In this document: positions 35,639 to 44,700 of the stretch, piece after piece
How the letters are laid out: each line of letters starts with the position of its first letter
Numbering within the stretch: the stretch's first letter is position 1
Assembly: GCF_016482785.1 (NCBI RefSeq)
Contig: NZ_JAEMXM010000021.1
Coordinates: forward strand, 23,611-87,610
DNA length: 64,000 nucleotides
DNA from: Paenibacillus alkalitolerans
GTDB lineage: Bacteria; Bacillota; Bacilli; Paenibacillales; YIM-B00363
Reading direction: 5' to 3'
The notes under the pieces: model-generated
What the model saw: the letters and a program-made list of their open reading frames with translations, nothing else
What the model was told of the DNA's origin: nothing
Databases searched by the model: none
Made by a program: the position numbers and the translations under genes

Positions 35639-35661
35639 CGCGGACAACCTTCGGTTGCCTC
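35639..35661 (-). repeat. Hairpin element shared with the 16.2-kb tandem repeat
   Basis: On the minus strand the stretch from GAGGCAACC to GTCCGCG (23 nt) matches the unit repeated at 16161-16252, including the CAACC-gaa-GGTTG hairpin. It begins 2 bp after the LplB-type stop codon and lies about 30 nt before the LplC-type start, again followed by GCAAGGAGG. Confidence 0.75.
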
Positions 35662-35662
35662 T

Positions 35663-36628
35663 TTACCATAAACTGCTCTCGTTCACCTTACGGCTGATAT
35701 AGTTCGCGGAAATGAGCAGAATGAGGTTAATCACGGAGTTAAACAGACCAACCGCCGAGCTGAAGCTCCAGCCGAACTCCAACAAGCCGACCCGGTAAAC
35801 GAAAGAGGAAATGACATCCGCCGTTTCATACGTCACCGGATTGTAGAGCAGGATGATTTTCTCAAAACCCACATTCAACAGATTGCCCATACGCAATATA
35901 AACAAGATCGTAATGACCGGCATAATTCCAGGCAGGGTAATGTAAAGCATTTGCTTGATCCGCCCTGCTCCGTCCATGCGAGCCGCTTCGTACTGCTCTT
36001 GATCGATGCTCATAAGCGCCGCAATGTATATAATCGATTCCCAACCGATCTTCTGCCAAATTTCAGATAAAATGTAGATCGGCCTGAACAGCCCCGGTTT
36101 CTGAAGCATGGCCTGTCCGTCGTAACCGAATTGCGTCAGCAACGTATTAATCAGACCGTCACTGTTCGTAAAGTCCGTAATCATGCCGCAGATGACGACA
36201 AGGGAAATAAAATACGGCATATAAGTAATTGTCTGTACGACGCGTTTAAACAACTGGTGCCTTACTTCGTTGATAAGCAGGGCCAGCAATATGGGCGCCG
36301 GAAATTCAAAAAGCAGAGAATAGATGCTTATCAGCAGCGTGTTCTTCAAAATGCGCCAAAAGTAAAAGCTGCCGAAAAAATCTTGGAAATGCTTGAACCC
36401 GACCCAGTCGCTGCCGAGCACCCCTTTCATTGGGGTATAGTCCTTGAAGGCGATGATCGCCCCGTACATAGGTGCGTAATGAAAGATGACATAATACGCA
36501 ATAACGGGAATCATCATGAGGTATAAATATTTATTCAATATAAAATCCCGGATGAACCGTCTCTTGAAGCTGGGCGTATTTAGTACAACCGTTCCGGCAG
36601 CTTTCGCTGCCGGCGCTGATTTTTCCAT
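35663..36628 (-). CDS. Sugar ABC transporter permease, LplB type
   Basis: A 321-residue permease with an N-terminal cytoplasmic stretch, six membrane helices and EAA loop YEAARMDGAGRIKQMLYITL. The opening RFIRDFILNKYLYLMMIPVI and the end NSVINLILLISANYISRKVN are typical of LplB/YteP. It follows the binding-protein gene by 18 bp and precedes the second permease by 54 bp. Confidence 0.92.
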   Translation of the reverse strand: MEKSAPAAKAAGTVVLNTPSFKRRFIRDFILNKYLYLMMIPVIAYYVIFHYAPMYGAIIAFKDYTPMKGVLGSDWVGFKHFQDFFGSFYFWRILKNTLLISIYSLLFEFPAPILLALLINEVRHQLFKRVVQTITYMPYFISLVVICGMITDFTNSDGLINTLLTQFGYDGQAMLQKPGLFRPIYILSEIWQKIGWESIIYIAALMSIDQEQYEAARMDGAGRIKQMLYITLPGIMPVITILFILRMGNLLNVGFEKIILLYNPVTYETADVISSFVYRVGLLEFGWSFSSAVGLFNSVINLILLISANYISRKVNESSLW

Positions 36629-36646
36629 TCGCCGCTCTCCTTCCCG

Positions 36647-38317
36647 TTAACGGCTGTTGTACCGGTCCAATGCCGCCTTCTGAATTTCAATCGCGCGGTC
36701 CAGCTTCAACGATTTCATCTTAGCGACATAGCCTTCGAAGCTGTCGACCGGATCGGTACCAAGAATGATCTTTAATGTCATTTCATCCACCAGCGTATTA
36801 ATGTCGGTCATAATTTTCGCATATTCGGAGCTTTCTTCCGGCGTCGGCGTGATCGGCGGCAGCTGGTGTTTATCGATATCGGTCTTCTGCCAGATTTGCA
36901 CCGCTTCCCGCTGCGTATCCAAAGCCAAATATTGCTCGAGATACCTCTTGTCCTGAACGAACGGTCCGTTATAATTGCCCCGGATGTACAATGACATGGA
37001 TTGGGCCGGAGCCAGCTTATCCGGGTTTTTCATGATGAGATCGGTATATTTCGGGTAACCGTCCACCATATTGTAGCTGACGCCTTCAGTGCCGAAATTA
37101 AAGAACATACGGCCTTCTTCGCTGTAGCCGTAGTCCAGCAGCTTGGCGGCGAGCTCGGGGTCTTTCGACATGGTCGTGATGGCGACCATTCCGCCGGTTG
37201 AGAAAGGAAACTCCTTCTGGCCGAATTTCGAGACGTCGCCTTTGTTCAGCACCGGGTATGGAGCGGCCACGAGGACAGCATCCGGATCATGCTCCGACAC
37301 CATCGGCTGCCATTTGCCGATGCCTCCCCCCGCATTGCCTACCGTAGCGCCGGTTGCACCGGTGGCCATGTTCGCATCCATCGCTTTGCTGTCCAGCGTT
37401 GCGATGTTCTTATCGATTAAGCCTTTGGCGTACCAGTCGCGGAACAAGGCCAGAAATTGCTTGTACCCTTCCTCAGCCGGGCCGAATTTGATCTCGCCGT
37501 TCTCGAGATAGAACGTTCGGGCAACGCCGTACGCGCCGGAGAACGCCCCGCTGTTGAAATCGTTCAATATTCTCGGCTTGCTGTTGACCGCAAACGGGGC
37601 TGCAGCGCCTTTCTTCTCCTTAAAGGCGGTCAGCATCGCCGTCCAATCGTCAATCGTTTCCGGGATCGGAAGACCTAGCTCGTCCAGCCAGTCCTTTCGG
37701 ACGATCGGGCCTTGGTATACGCGCAAAGAGTCGTCCCCCCGAATAAACGGGAAGGAGTAATAGCTGCCGCTGTCCGTCTTCACCATTTTGTCGATTTCCG
37801 GATGCTCCTGCAGATACTTCTTCAGATTGGGCGCGTGCTTATCGATGAGATCGTTCAACTTCAAAATATAACCGTCACTAATCGCTTTCTCCGGCCCGCC
37901 CGGGAAACTGAGGAAATTGTATTCGATCATATCCGGAAGGTCGCCGGAAGCGAGCATGACGTTAAGCGTTTCTTTCCCCTGGTTCGTCGGCGGCGCCGTA
38001 AACTCCAGCTGTACGCCTGTTTTCTTTTGCCATTCCTGGAAGAAAGGCACGTCGTCATGAGAAGATTTGACGCCGGTCAGGTTGCCCGGCAGTTCACCCC
38101 AATACTTCAATTTCTTGTCGGTTTTAATCGGATAAACCGTTTCGCCGCTTTCCGATCCTGTTTCATCCGCGCCATTGTCTGCATTTGACTGCGCAGGCGG
38201 TTCATTTTCAGCGGTATTGTCCGTTGGCGTTTCGGAAGAACAGGCCATAACCAGTGAACTCATCAATAGAATGACTAGCATGATGCAAGACCAATACTTC
38301 CTCTTTAAGCGTTCCAC
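36647..38317 (-). CDS. LplA-type sugar-binding lipoprotein
   Basis: A 556-residue extracellular binding protein. I start at the GTG at 38317, preceded by AAAGGAGGCAATTATT; the frame upstream has no start signal. The signal is RKYWSCIMLVILLMSSLVMAC (shortened landmark: LLMSSLVMAC lipobox), then an acidic linker, then the mature fold with LKYWGELPGNLTG and the C-terminal helix KSLKLDRAIEIQKAALDRYNSR. Length and sequence fit the large LplA/YtcQ class used for oligosaccharides. The 16 nt before its start are identical to those before the gene at 16271. An AraC-type membrane regulator gene lies upstream. Confidence 0.9.
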   Translation of the reverse strand: MERLKRKYWSCIMLVILLMSSLVMACSSETPTDNTAENEPPAQSNADNGADETGSESGETVYPIKTDKKLKYWGELPGNLTGVKSSHDDVPFFQEWQKKTGVQLEFTAPPTNQGKETLNVMLASGDLPDMIEYNFLSFPGGPEKAISDGYILKLNDLIDKHAPNLKKYLQEHPEIDKMVKTDSGSYYSFPFIRGDDSLRVYQGPIVRKDWLDELGLPIPETIDDWTAMLTAFKEKKGAAAPFAVNSKPRILNDFNSGAFSGAYGVARTFYLENGEIKFGPAEEGYKQFLALFRDWYAKGLIDKNIATLDSKAMDANMATGATGATVGNAGGGIGKWQPMVSEHDPDAVLVAAPYPVLNKGDVSKFGQKEFPFSTGGMVAITTMSKDPELAAKLLDYGYSEEGRMFFNFGTEGVSYNMVDGYPKYTDLIMKNPDKLAPAQSMSLYIRGNYNGPFVQDKRYLEQYLALDTQREAVQIWQKTDIDKHQLPPITPTPEESSEYAKIMTDINTLVDEMTLKIILGTDPVDSFEGYVAKMKSLKLDRAIEIQKAALDRYNSR

Positions 38318-38454
38318 AATAATTGCCTCCTTTATTGTTCCGTCAAAGCCGGCATCGTATGATGATTTGCCGCTTGCCCACACTTTATGGCAACGCTTAC
38401 AAAATATCGATCCGCAAAACCTCCATTTCGATCGCGAATTTCGAAATCCGGATA

Positions 38455-38488
38455 TTGAAAATATCCAAATCAATCTTGAAAATATCCA
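38455..38488. promoter_or_regulatory. 21-bp-spaced direct repeats, candidate AraC-type operator
   Basis: TTGAAAATATCCA occurs exactly at 38455-38467 and 38476-38488, offset by 21 bp, two turns of the helix. Direct half-sites at this spacing are the usual arrangement for AraC-family dimers. They lie just after the AraC-type gene's stop and 140-170 bp before the LplA-type gene. Confidence 0.55.
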
Positions 38489-38491
38489 CGG

Positions 38492-40876
38492 CTATTCTTC
38501 GCCCAACAACTCTTTATATTTTCCCGGCGTGATCCCTTCATATTTCTTGAATGTACGTATTAGAGCATTGACGTCGTTAAATCCGACATTGCCGGCGATG
38601 TGGTTGAGACTTTTATCATTATCGCTTCCGGAGATCAGCTTCTTCGCCTGTTCGACCCTTGTTTTATTAATGAAATCAAGCAGCCCTTCGCCATTGTGAT
38701 CTTTGAACAGCTTGGACAAATAAGTCGCCTTCATTCCGAACCGGTCTCCGATCATTGAAATATTCAGGTTTGGATCATGATAGTTTTCCGTAATAAAGAC
38801 GGTAACGGACCGCACCAGCTCATCCAGAGCGCGCTTCTTGGACTGTTGAATATTCAACTGCCTCTTCGACGAGGTAAACTCGCAAACCAAACGAAGCATT
38901 TCCGTCATCTGGGCTTGCATCTCATGCACCGTGTCGCACGCAGTCAGGCGTTCGATTTTTTTCGGGTTCCGGATGAGGAAGCTTTCCTGCACATCGCCGA
39001 TTTCACTTATCGTTTTGATCAAAGTGCTTACCATATTGAGCATCAGGCAACGTGCAATCGGGACGGAGACGACCGGCGGCCGGAAATTGCGTTCGATAAC
39101 CTCTTCAAGCGTCTGCTTCGCTTTATCGAAGTCGCCGATTTTCACGTAATTCATCAGCTGCTGTTCGACTTGGATCGGATAATAATAATAGCCGGCTTCC
39201 GCGTCGTCGTCCGCTTCTTTGCGAATCTGCTCGTAGCTTAGAATTTCTTTGGCTCCCATGACAAGCTTGTACTCCATCGCATCCAGCGCCTCCACGTATG
39301 CCTGCGGGATGTCCTCGACACCCTCGTGGATTGCGCTGACGGATAAGGTCAAATATATGCCGAACTTCGACCGAAGGAAAGATTGCGCTTCCCTTGCAAT
39401 GCGGAGCAAGTCGGCCATACGTTCATCTTCTTCGGAACGGCTGAAATTGATCAGGCACACCATGGAATCGCCAATCTCCGTCACGTATCCCTGGTACTGC
39501 TGCGCCGCCAGCTCCTCCACCACATTCGTGATGATAAAATGCAGCAGCTTCAGCACCTCGTCCGCTTGCATCCCTTCATAGCGCTCGAAGAAAGGCTCGC
39601 TTTCCTCGACATACATCAATAGAACGGCGAAGGCATTGGACTGAAACCGGATACGGTGGGTAGTCAACGCTTCATCGAACGGAATCCGGCGGTCAAGCCT
39701 TCCCTTTAGCAGCTTGGCAATAAAATTCGCTTGCAGCAGATGATGCTGCTGATCGATTTGAAGCGCTATTTTTTCCATTTCGGACAATGTGGTATCCACT
39801 GCGTACTGAAGGTAATGGAATTCGTTGTCCGGAACGGTGGTTCCGATGTGGGACTTGCCGGAAAAAGTCTGAACGAGCCTGCGGACCGGATTATAGTTTC
39901 TCCTGAGAAAGAAGTACGATAATACCATGCCGCCTAGCAGGCTGATGCCTATGCTCATATAAGTCAGTTTCCGGATCCGTTCCGCCTTTTCCCAATACAG
40001 GCTGCTGGGTATGACTGAAACGTATTTCAACGGAGAATGTTTCGATGACAGATAGAATACCTCGTATTTCCGACCTCCCTGAACAATATAGAAAAAACCC
40101 GAGGAACGGTCCAGTTTCCCGAAAGGAAAATCATCAATCCACGTATCCGAAGAATTGGTAACGAGGAGTTGGTTGTCTTCATTCAAAATACCGACGTGGC
40201 CCTGATTGAACAGCTCCATATTTTCGATCGCATGGAATATTCTCCGGTTATCGATCATAATGACGTTCGTGGCGACAGGCGTTCCTTTGTCTGATTCATA
40301 GGAGCTGATATAAGCGGCGGTTCGGTGAATTTTGCCGTCGTCATCGATCCGCGTCATCGGAATAAAACCTTTGGCATCTTTTCGCTCTACGACGGAGAGC
40401 CATTGCTCGTACCTGAAGGAATCGGTTTTGTGCGTCAATTGATAGGCGAACCGCCCCTCCCGATAAACATTCGGCTGGATGACGATATTGTCCGGTGCGT
40501 AATAAATATAGAAATGATCGATCGAGGTATAAGCGGTTTGGAACAGCTTCAAATCCTGCGTAATCATATGCAAATCATAGCGGAATTCGTTCGGATACGT
40601 TTCATACTTATTGGAATATAACAATTCGCGTACCCGGACATTCCATGTCAGCTCGAGATTTAACCGTTCCATTGCCTGGAACTGGTTGTCCATCGTTTCA
40701 CGCAGCTGCTTCAGCAGGGATTTGTTCGCTTCGTGTATTTCGGCCTCAAGCGTACGGCTGGATTCGATGTATACGATAATACTCATCCCGATGGGGAGAA
40801 ACAGGATGCACATATAGGTGATAAACCAAGTCAATAAAATGCTGTGGCGGTTGAAGCGGAGCTTGCCTAGAAACAA
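38492..40876 (-). CDS. Membrane-bound AraC-family sensor-regulator
   Basis: A 794-residue one-protein sensor and regulator. TM1 (LLTWFITYMCILFLPIGMSI) is near residues 14-33. A Cache-like extracellular domain follows, then TM2 (YMSIGISLLGGMVLSYFFL, about 308-326), a cytoplasmic linker with coiled-coil character, and a C-terminal AraC domain (residues about 690-794: ISMIGDRFGMKATYLSKLF, NHIAGNVGFNDVNALIRTF). It needs no partner kinase: ligand binding outside would control DNA binding inside. It lies directly upstream of lplABC-type genes on the same strand and presumably activates them through the 21-bp direct repeats. Confidence 0.92.
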   Translation of the reverse strand: MFLGKLRFNRHSILLTWFITYMCILFLPIGMSIIVYIESSRTLEAEIHEANKSLLKQLRETMDNQFQAMERLNLELTWNVRVRELLYSNKYETYPNEFRYDLHMITQDLKLFQTAYTSIDHFYIYYAPDNIVIQPNVYREGRFAYQLTHKTDSFRYEQWLSVVERKDAKGFIPMTRIDDDGKIHRTAAYISSYESDKGTPVATNVIMIDNRRIFHAIENMELFNQGHVGILNEDNQLLVTNSSDTWIDDFPFGKLDRSSGFFYIVQGGRKYEVFYLSSKHSPLKYVSVIPSSLYWEKAERIRKLTYMSIGISLLGGMVLSYFFLRRNYNPVRRLVQTFSGKSHIGTTVPDNEFHYLQYAVDTTLSEMEKIALQIDQQHHLLQANFIAKLLKGRLDRRIPFDEALTTHRIRFQSNAFAVLLMYVEESEPFFERYEGMQADEVLKLLHFIITNVVEELAAQQYQGYVTEIGDSMVCLINFSRSEEDERMADLLRIAREAQSFLRSKFGIYLTLSVSAIHEGVEDIPQAYVEALDAMEYKLVMGAKEILSYEQIRKEADDDAEAGYYYYPIQVEQQLMNYVKIGDFDKAKQTLEEVIERNFRPPVVSVPIARCLMLNMVSTLIKTISEIGDVQESFLIRNPKKIERLTACDTVHEMQAQMTEMLRLVCEFTSSKRQLNIQQSKKRALDELVRSVTVFITENYHDPNLNISMIGDRFGMKATYLSKLFKDHNGEGLLDFINKTRVEQAKKLISGSDNDKSLNHIAGNVGFNDVNALIRTFKKYEGITPGKYKELLGEE

Positions 40877-40975
40877 TAGATTTCGCCTCCCGAAGCATTA
40901 TAAAGTAATTTTTTACCAGACTCGCCTAAACATTTGTATTCGCGCTTGCCTCCGAATCCCCTCTTCATCGAACAA

Positions 40976-41007
40976 AAGGACCAGGCCGCAGCTGCGGCCT
41001 GATCCTT
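40976..41007 (-). terminator. Terminator of the GyrI-like gene
   Basis: A 32-bp near-perfect palindrome centred at 40991/40992 (AAGGA, C/A mismatch, CAGGCCGCAG and complement). On the minus strand it runs into CCTTTTGTTCG, giving a T-run. It lies 18 bp after the stop at 41025. Confidence 0.8.
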
Positions 41008-41024
41008 CGAGCAATAGTTTCGTC

Positions 41025-41504
41025 TTATGCGGACACACCGGGTACAATGGGTGCATATCTGGCGAAGCCTTCCTCCTCATACCTGTATCTTTCGCCGATG
41101 ATGTACAATGCGCTGCCTGCTCCAATTTTCAGCCCCTTCTCCTGCACATACCGATCGATGATTGAACCGGCTTCGTCCCAATTGCCTTCGTTATTTGCGA
41201 CGGCAACATATTCACGCTGCGGCAATACGGTTTTAAAAAACCACTCGGGAATACCTTCAAAAGAATCCACTTCCACACACAGTAAATAGGCATGAGTTTC
41301 CGGATTGTCTTGCGACTCCGTTTGAGGGCACACTCCATAGTGCACATTCCGGTTGACAACATTGGGCAAATATTTGCTTGCCGACAGAAGCCCTTCTTTG
41401 GCGTGCCGATATTTGCTCCCCATCTCGTTCAAGCCGATGCAAGGGATGCCGATCAGCTTCATCTCATCATGTTTAACAATGTACGGTTTCATGTTTTCCA
41501 GCAT
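41025..41504 (-). CDS. GyrI-like small-molecule-binding domain protein
   Basis: A 159-residue stand-alone effector-binding protein. It starts MLENMKPYIVKHDEMKLIGIP and shows the GyrI-like/AraC effector-binding fold features: KLIGIPCIGLN, HYGVCPQT, YLLCVEV and the conserved end DRYVQEKGLKIGAGSALYIIGERY. Such proteins bind cationic or aromatic drugs or hydrolyse cyclopropanoid compounds; function here is unknown. I chose the ATG at 41504 for its AGAGGTG site 8 nt upstream, not the start 11 codons earlier. It is monocistronic. Confidence 0.8.
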   Translation of the reverse strand: MLENMKPYIVKHDEMKLIGIPCIGLNEMGSKYRHAKEGLLSASKYLPNVVNRNVHYGVCPQTESQDNPETHAYLLCVEVDSFEGIPEWFFKTVLPQREYVAVANNEGNWDEAGSIIDRYVQEKGLKIGAGSALYIIGERYRYEEEGFARYAPIVPGVSA

Positions 41505-41610
41505 AGAAAATACACCTCTTTGCACCAAAATTAACATCTATTTAGTCTGATGCTAACCGGCAGCCGATTCTCCCATGTTTTTCGAAAAAATTTATCCGAA
41601 CGATTACCAG

Positions 41611-41997
41611 TTAGTTTGCCGATTCATCCTCACGGTCGTAATCTCTTCTTGCCTGTTCGACAAGCGGATAATAACCGTCTGCCCACTCCTTCATCTGATG
41701 CAAAAGCGGAACTAACGTTTCACCCAACGGGGTCAAAGTATAATCGACGGTTGGAGGTACCGACGGGTGAACGTCGCGCTTGACGAGGCCTTCTCGTTCC
41801 AGATGGCGAAGCGTTTGGGTCAACATCTTCTGGGAAATGCCGAAGATGCGCCTCCTCACTTCCCCGTAACGCATGCTCCCGTTTGCCAACGCGGTAATGA
41901 CTAGAACCGTCCACTTGTTGGAAATGATCTCGAGAACTCGCCGGTACGCACATTCTTCTATTGAAAGATCGGGTTTTAGTTTTTTGGATTTCGTCAT
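41611..41997 (-). CDS. HxlR-family transcriptional regulator
   Basis: A 128-residue winged-helix regulator with the HxlR signature ECAYRRVLEIISNKWTVLVI, recognition region GISQKMLTQTLRHLEREGLV and C-terminal DYTLTPLGETLVPLL. HxlR proteins respond to reactive electrophiles or redox stress and usually control a divergent oxidoreductase, which is exactly the arrangement here with the gene at 42115. GGAGGAG precedes the ATG. The 117-bp shared region contains a TTAGGT/ACCTAA inverted repeat (42022-42060). Confidence 0.92.
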   Translation of the reverse strand: MTKSKKLKPDLSIEECAYRRVLEIISNKWTVLVITALANGSMRYGEVRRRIFGISQKMLTQTLRHLEREGLVKRDVHPSVPPTVDYTLTPLGETLVPLLHQMKEWADGYYPLVEQARRDYDREDESAN

Positions 41998-42114
41998 ATG
42001 AACCGCTCCTCCTGCGCACCTTTAGGTTCGTATTGCACCCGAAAGTGCCTTCTTACCTAATCTTAGTGCGTGTATTATTGTATGTCTATCACTTATATGA
42101 GGAGAGATGGAAAT

Positions 42115-43128
42115 ATGAAAGCATTCGAAATCCGAAACGGCTTCGGCCTCGATCATATCGTAATGACGGAGAGGCCGGTTCCCGTTCCCGGACAAGGCGA
42201 AGTGTTGGTCAAAATGCGCGCGGTATCGCTCAACAGCAGAGATCTGGGCGTTATCGACGGGTTTTATTATCCGAATCTGAAGCTGCCGCTCATCCCGGTC
42301 TCCGACGGCGTCGGCGAGGTTGTCGCGACAGGTGAACAGACGTCCCGGTTTCAGGTCGGCGACCGTGTAAGCGGCACTTTCTCACAGAAGTGGATTTCCG
42401 GCGAACCGACCGAAGCGTGGCTGCACGGATTGCTTGGCGGCCCGTTGGACGGTATGCTTGCGGAATTTGCCGTTTTGCATGAAGACGGTCTTGTTCGAGT
42501 ACCGGAGCACTTGACGGATGAAGAAGCCGCGGCTCTCCCTTGCGCGGGAGTGACGGCTTGGCAGGCGATCGTTACGGAAGGCAAAGTGAAAGCCGGCGAC
42601 ACCGTCGTCGTCCAAGGAACCGGCGGCGTCGCGTTGTTCGCGCTGCAATTCGCCAAGCTTCACGGCGCCAGCGTGATTGTTACTTCAAGCAGCGACGAGA
42701 AGCTGGAACGGGCCAAGCAGCTCGGCGCCTCTTACGGCATCAACTACCGGCAAATCCCGGATTGGGACAAAGCGGTGCTCGAATGGACGAACGGACGCGG
42801 AGCGGACCATGTGGTGGATCTCGGCGGCGCATCCACGCTGAACCGCTCGATTGCCGCCGTCCGGATCGGCGGCCGCATTAGCTTGGTTGGAATCTTATCG
42901 GGCCCGACAGTGGAGGGAGTGAATTTAATTCCGACCTTTCAGAAAAGAATTCGACTTCAAGGAATCAACGTCGGCAACCGCGACATGTTCGAAGCGATGA
43001 ACCGAGCGATCACCCATAACAAACTGCGCCCCGTCATCGGCCGTATTTTCCCGTTCGACAAGTCCGTTGAAGCGCTGAATTACATGGCAAAGGGAACTCA
43101 TTTCGGAAAAGTATGCATTACGCTATAA
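42115..43128 (+). CDS. NAD(P)-dependent zinc-free alcohol dehydrogenase / quinone oxidoreductase family
   Basis: A 337-residue medium-chain oxidoreductase without the usual zinc-binding cysteines. The cofactor loop is VVQGTGGVALFALQFAKLHGA, and VSLNSRDLGVIDGFY plus LPLIPVSDGVGEVVATG are typical of the group next to HxlR regulators. ATG at 42115 follows GAGGAGAG. It probably detoxifies quinones or enals under HxlR control. Its last 6 bp overlap the convergent nnr gene. Confidence 0.9.
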   Translation: MKAFEIRNGFGLDHIVMTERPVPVPGQGEVLVKMRAVSLNSRDLGVIDGFYYPNLKLPLIPVSDGVGEVVATGEQTSRFQVGDRVSGTFSQKWISGEPTEAWLHGLLGGPLDGMLAEFAVLHEDGLVRVPEHLTDEEAAALPCAGVTAWQAIVTEGKVKAGDTVVVQGTGGVALFALQFAKLHGASVIVTSSSDEKLERAKQLGASYGINYRQIPDWDKAVLEWTNGRGADHVVDLGGASTLNRSIAAVRIGGRISLVGILSGPTVEGVNLIPTFQKRIRLQGINVGNRDMFEAMNRAITHNKLRPVIGRIFPFDKSVEALNYMAKGTHFGKVCITL

Positions 43129-44676
43129 CTCTTCGACGATATCGCCGGCAATTAGAGAAGCCGGTGCCGTCCTTCGTGCTGCGGCCCGGGCTCCCGCCGC
43201 TCCGTGCAGCCAAACGCCGAAGGCTGCGGCTTGCTCGGCGGACAGGCCTTGCGCGCATAAGCCGCCTATAAGTCCGGCGAGCACGTCTCCCGCTCCGGCG
43301 GTGGCCATCCCTGCGTTCCCAGTACTGTTGACGTACACATCGCCTGCCGGCGTCGCCACCACGGTTCGGGCTCCCTTCAACACGAGAGTTACGCCATGTT
43401 GAACGGCATAATTGCGTGCTGCGCTGATTCGGTCCCGTTGAACCTCTTTCACGGGGATGCCTGCAAGGCGGGCCATTTCCCCCGGGTGCGGCGTGAACAC
43501 CGGCATGCTTTGCCGCCGCGGCCACTCTGCGAAATCTGGCGCGTCCGCCATCAGGTTAAGGGCGTCGGCGTCCACGACAAGCGGCACGCTTCCGTCGGCG
43601 GCCGTCCACAGCTCGCGCAGCCAGGCAGTGCCTCCGTCCCAGCGTCCGAGACCAGGCCCGATCACGAGCGCGTCTTTACCGGCGGTGATCCGAGCCACGT
43701 CTCCGGGTGCGACTTTGCTCCACTCGCAAGTGCCTCCGTCCGGCAAACCGGCAAGCATCGCCTCGGGGAAGCGACCCGATAACGGATCGACGAGCCGGTC
43801 GGGCACCGCCCACGTGACGAGACCGCAGCCGCCGCGCAGCGCCGCCCGGGCGCTCAGCAAGCCCGCCCCGCTCATCGGGCGGCTGCCGGCGGTGATCAAC
43901 ACGTGGCCGTAAGTACCCTTATGCGTGTCTTCCAACCGGGTCCGCTCCGGATCGACGCCGAGGCATTCGCGCAAAGTCCGCTCATTGAGCTCGTATGTAC
44001 GTACTCCGCCACTTTTAGCCAGCGCAGCGGGGATGCCGATCGACCGAACGACAACCTCGCCGGCGATCCCCGCTCCAGGGTGCTGCACGAGACCACGCTT
44101 GGTAAACGCGAGCGCTACCGTACGCACTGCTCTTATACATGGGTCGTTGATTTCGCCGGTGTCTGCGTCAAGCCCGCTCGGGATGTCGACGGAGACGATC
44201 GGCAGATCGCTGTTGTTTGCTTGGCGGATCAGCTCGGCGTAGACGCCTTGCGGCGCACCGCGGGTTCCCGTGCCTAGCAACGCGTCGATAATGCCGTCGA
44301 ATCGGCCCCAGTCGATTGTTCCGCTTCCGGGTCCGCAAGCGGCAGACGGCAGTCCGAGCCGCGTTGCGATATCGCGCTGCACCGCCGCCTCTCCGGCAAA
44401 CATTGCGGGAGAGGCGGCATACAGTACGAACGGCTCATAACCCGCTTCCGCCAAGTGCCTGGCCGCGACGACACCGTCCGCTCCGTTGTTGCCTTTGCCA
44501 GCCAGAATAAGCCACCGTTTCATAGCTGAACCTGCCGGAGCATTCTTGACCAGCGCGATAACTTCCTCGGCTACCGCCCGTCCTGCATTCTCCATCAGCA
44601 CGAGGGCAGGGATGCCGATTTGTTCGATAGCCGCCCGGTCGATGCGGCGCATTTCCTCCGACGTGACTATGTACAT
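43123..44676 (-). CDS. nnr: Bifunctional NAD(P)H-hydrate epimerase / dehydratase
   Basis: A 517-residue fusion. The N-terminal YjeF_N epimerase domain (about 1-215) has LAGKGNNGADGVVAARHLA and the SVDIPSGLDADTGEI block. The C-terminal ribokinase-like ADP-dependent dehydratase domain (about 225-517) has THKGTYGHVLITAGS and the catalytic GNAGMATAGAGDVLAGLIGG. It repairs hydrated NADH and NADPH. I start at the ATG at 44676, 6 nt after GGGGAGG; the ATG two codons earlier abuts that site. The pgsA stop lies 18 bp beyond the opposite side, so nnr follows pgsA on the same strand. Confidence 0.96.
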   Translation of the reverse strand: MYIVTSEEMRRIDRAAIEQIGIPALVLMENAGRAVAEEVIALVKNAPAGSAMKRWLILAGKGNNGADGVVAARHLAEAGYEPFVLYAASPAMFAGEAAVQRDIATRLGLPSAACGPGSGTIDWGRFDGIIDALLGTGTRGAPQGVYAELIRQANNSDLPIVSVDIPSGLDADTGEINDPCIRAVRTVALAFTKRGLVQHPGAGIAGEVVVRSIGIPAALAKSGGVRTYELNERTLRECLGVDPERTRLEDTHKGTYGHVLITAGSRPMSGAGLLSARAALRGGCGLVTWAVPDRLVDPLSGRFPEAMLAGLPDGGTCEWSKVAPGDVARITAGKDALVIGPGLGRWDGGTAWLRELWTAADGSVPLVVDADALNLMADAPDFAEWPRRQSMPVFTPHPGEMARLAGIPVKEVQRDRISAARNYAVQHGVTLVLKGARTVVATPAGDVYVNSTGNAGMATAGAGDVLAGLIGGLCAQGLSAEQAAAFGVWLHGAAGARAAARRTAPASLIAGDIVEEL

Positions 44677-44700
44677 ACTCATCCTCCCCGCTTGAATCCG

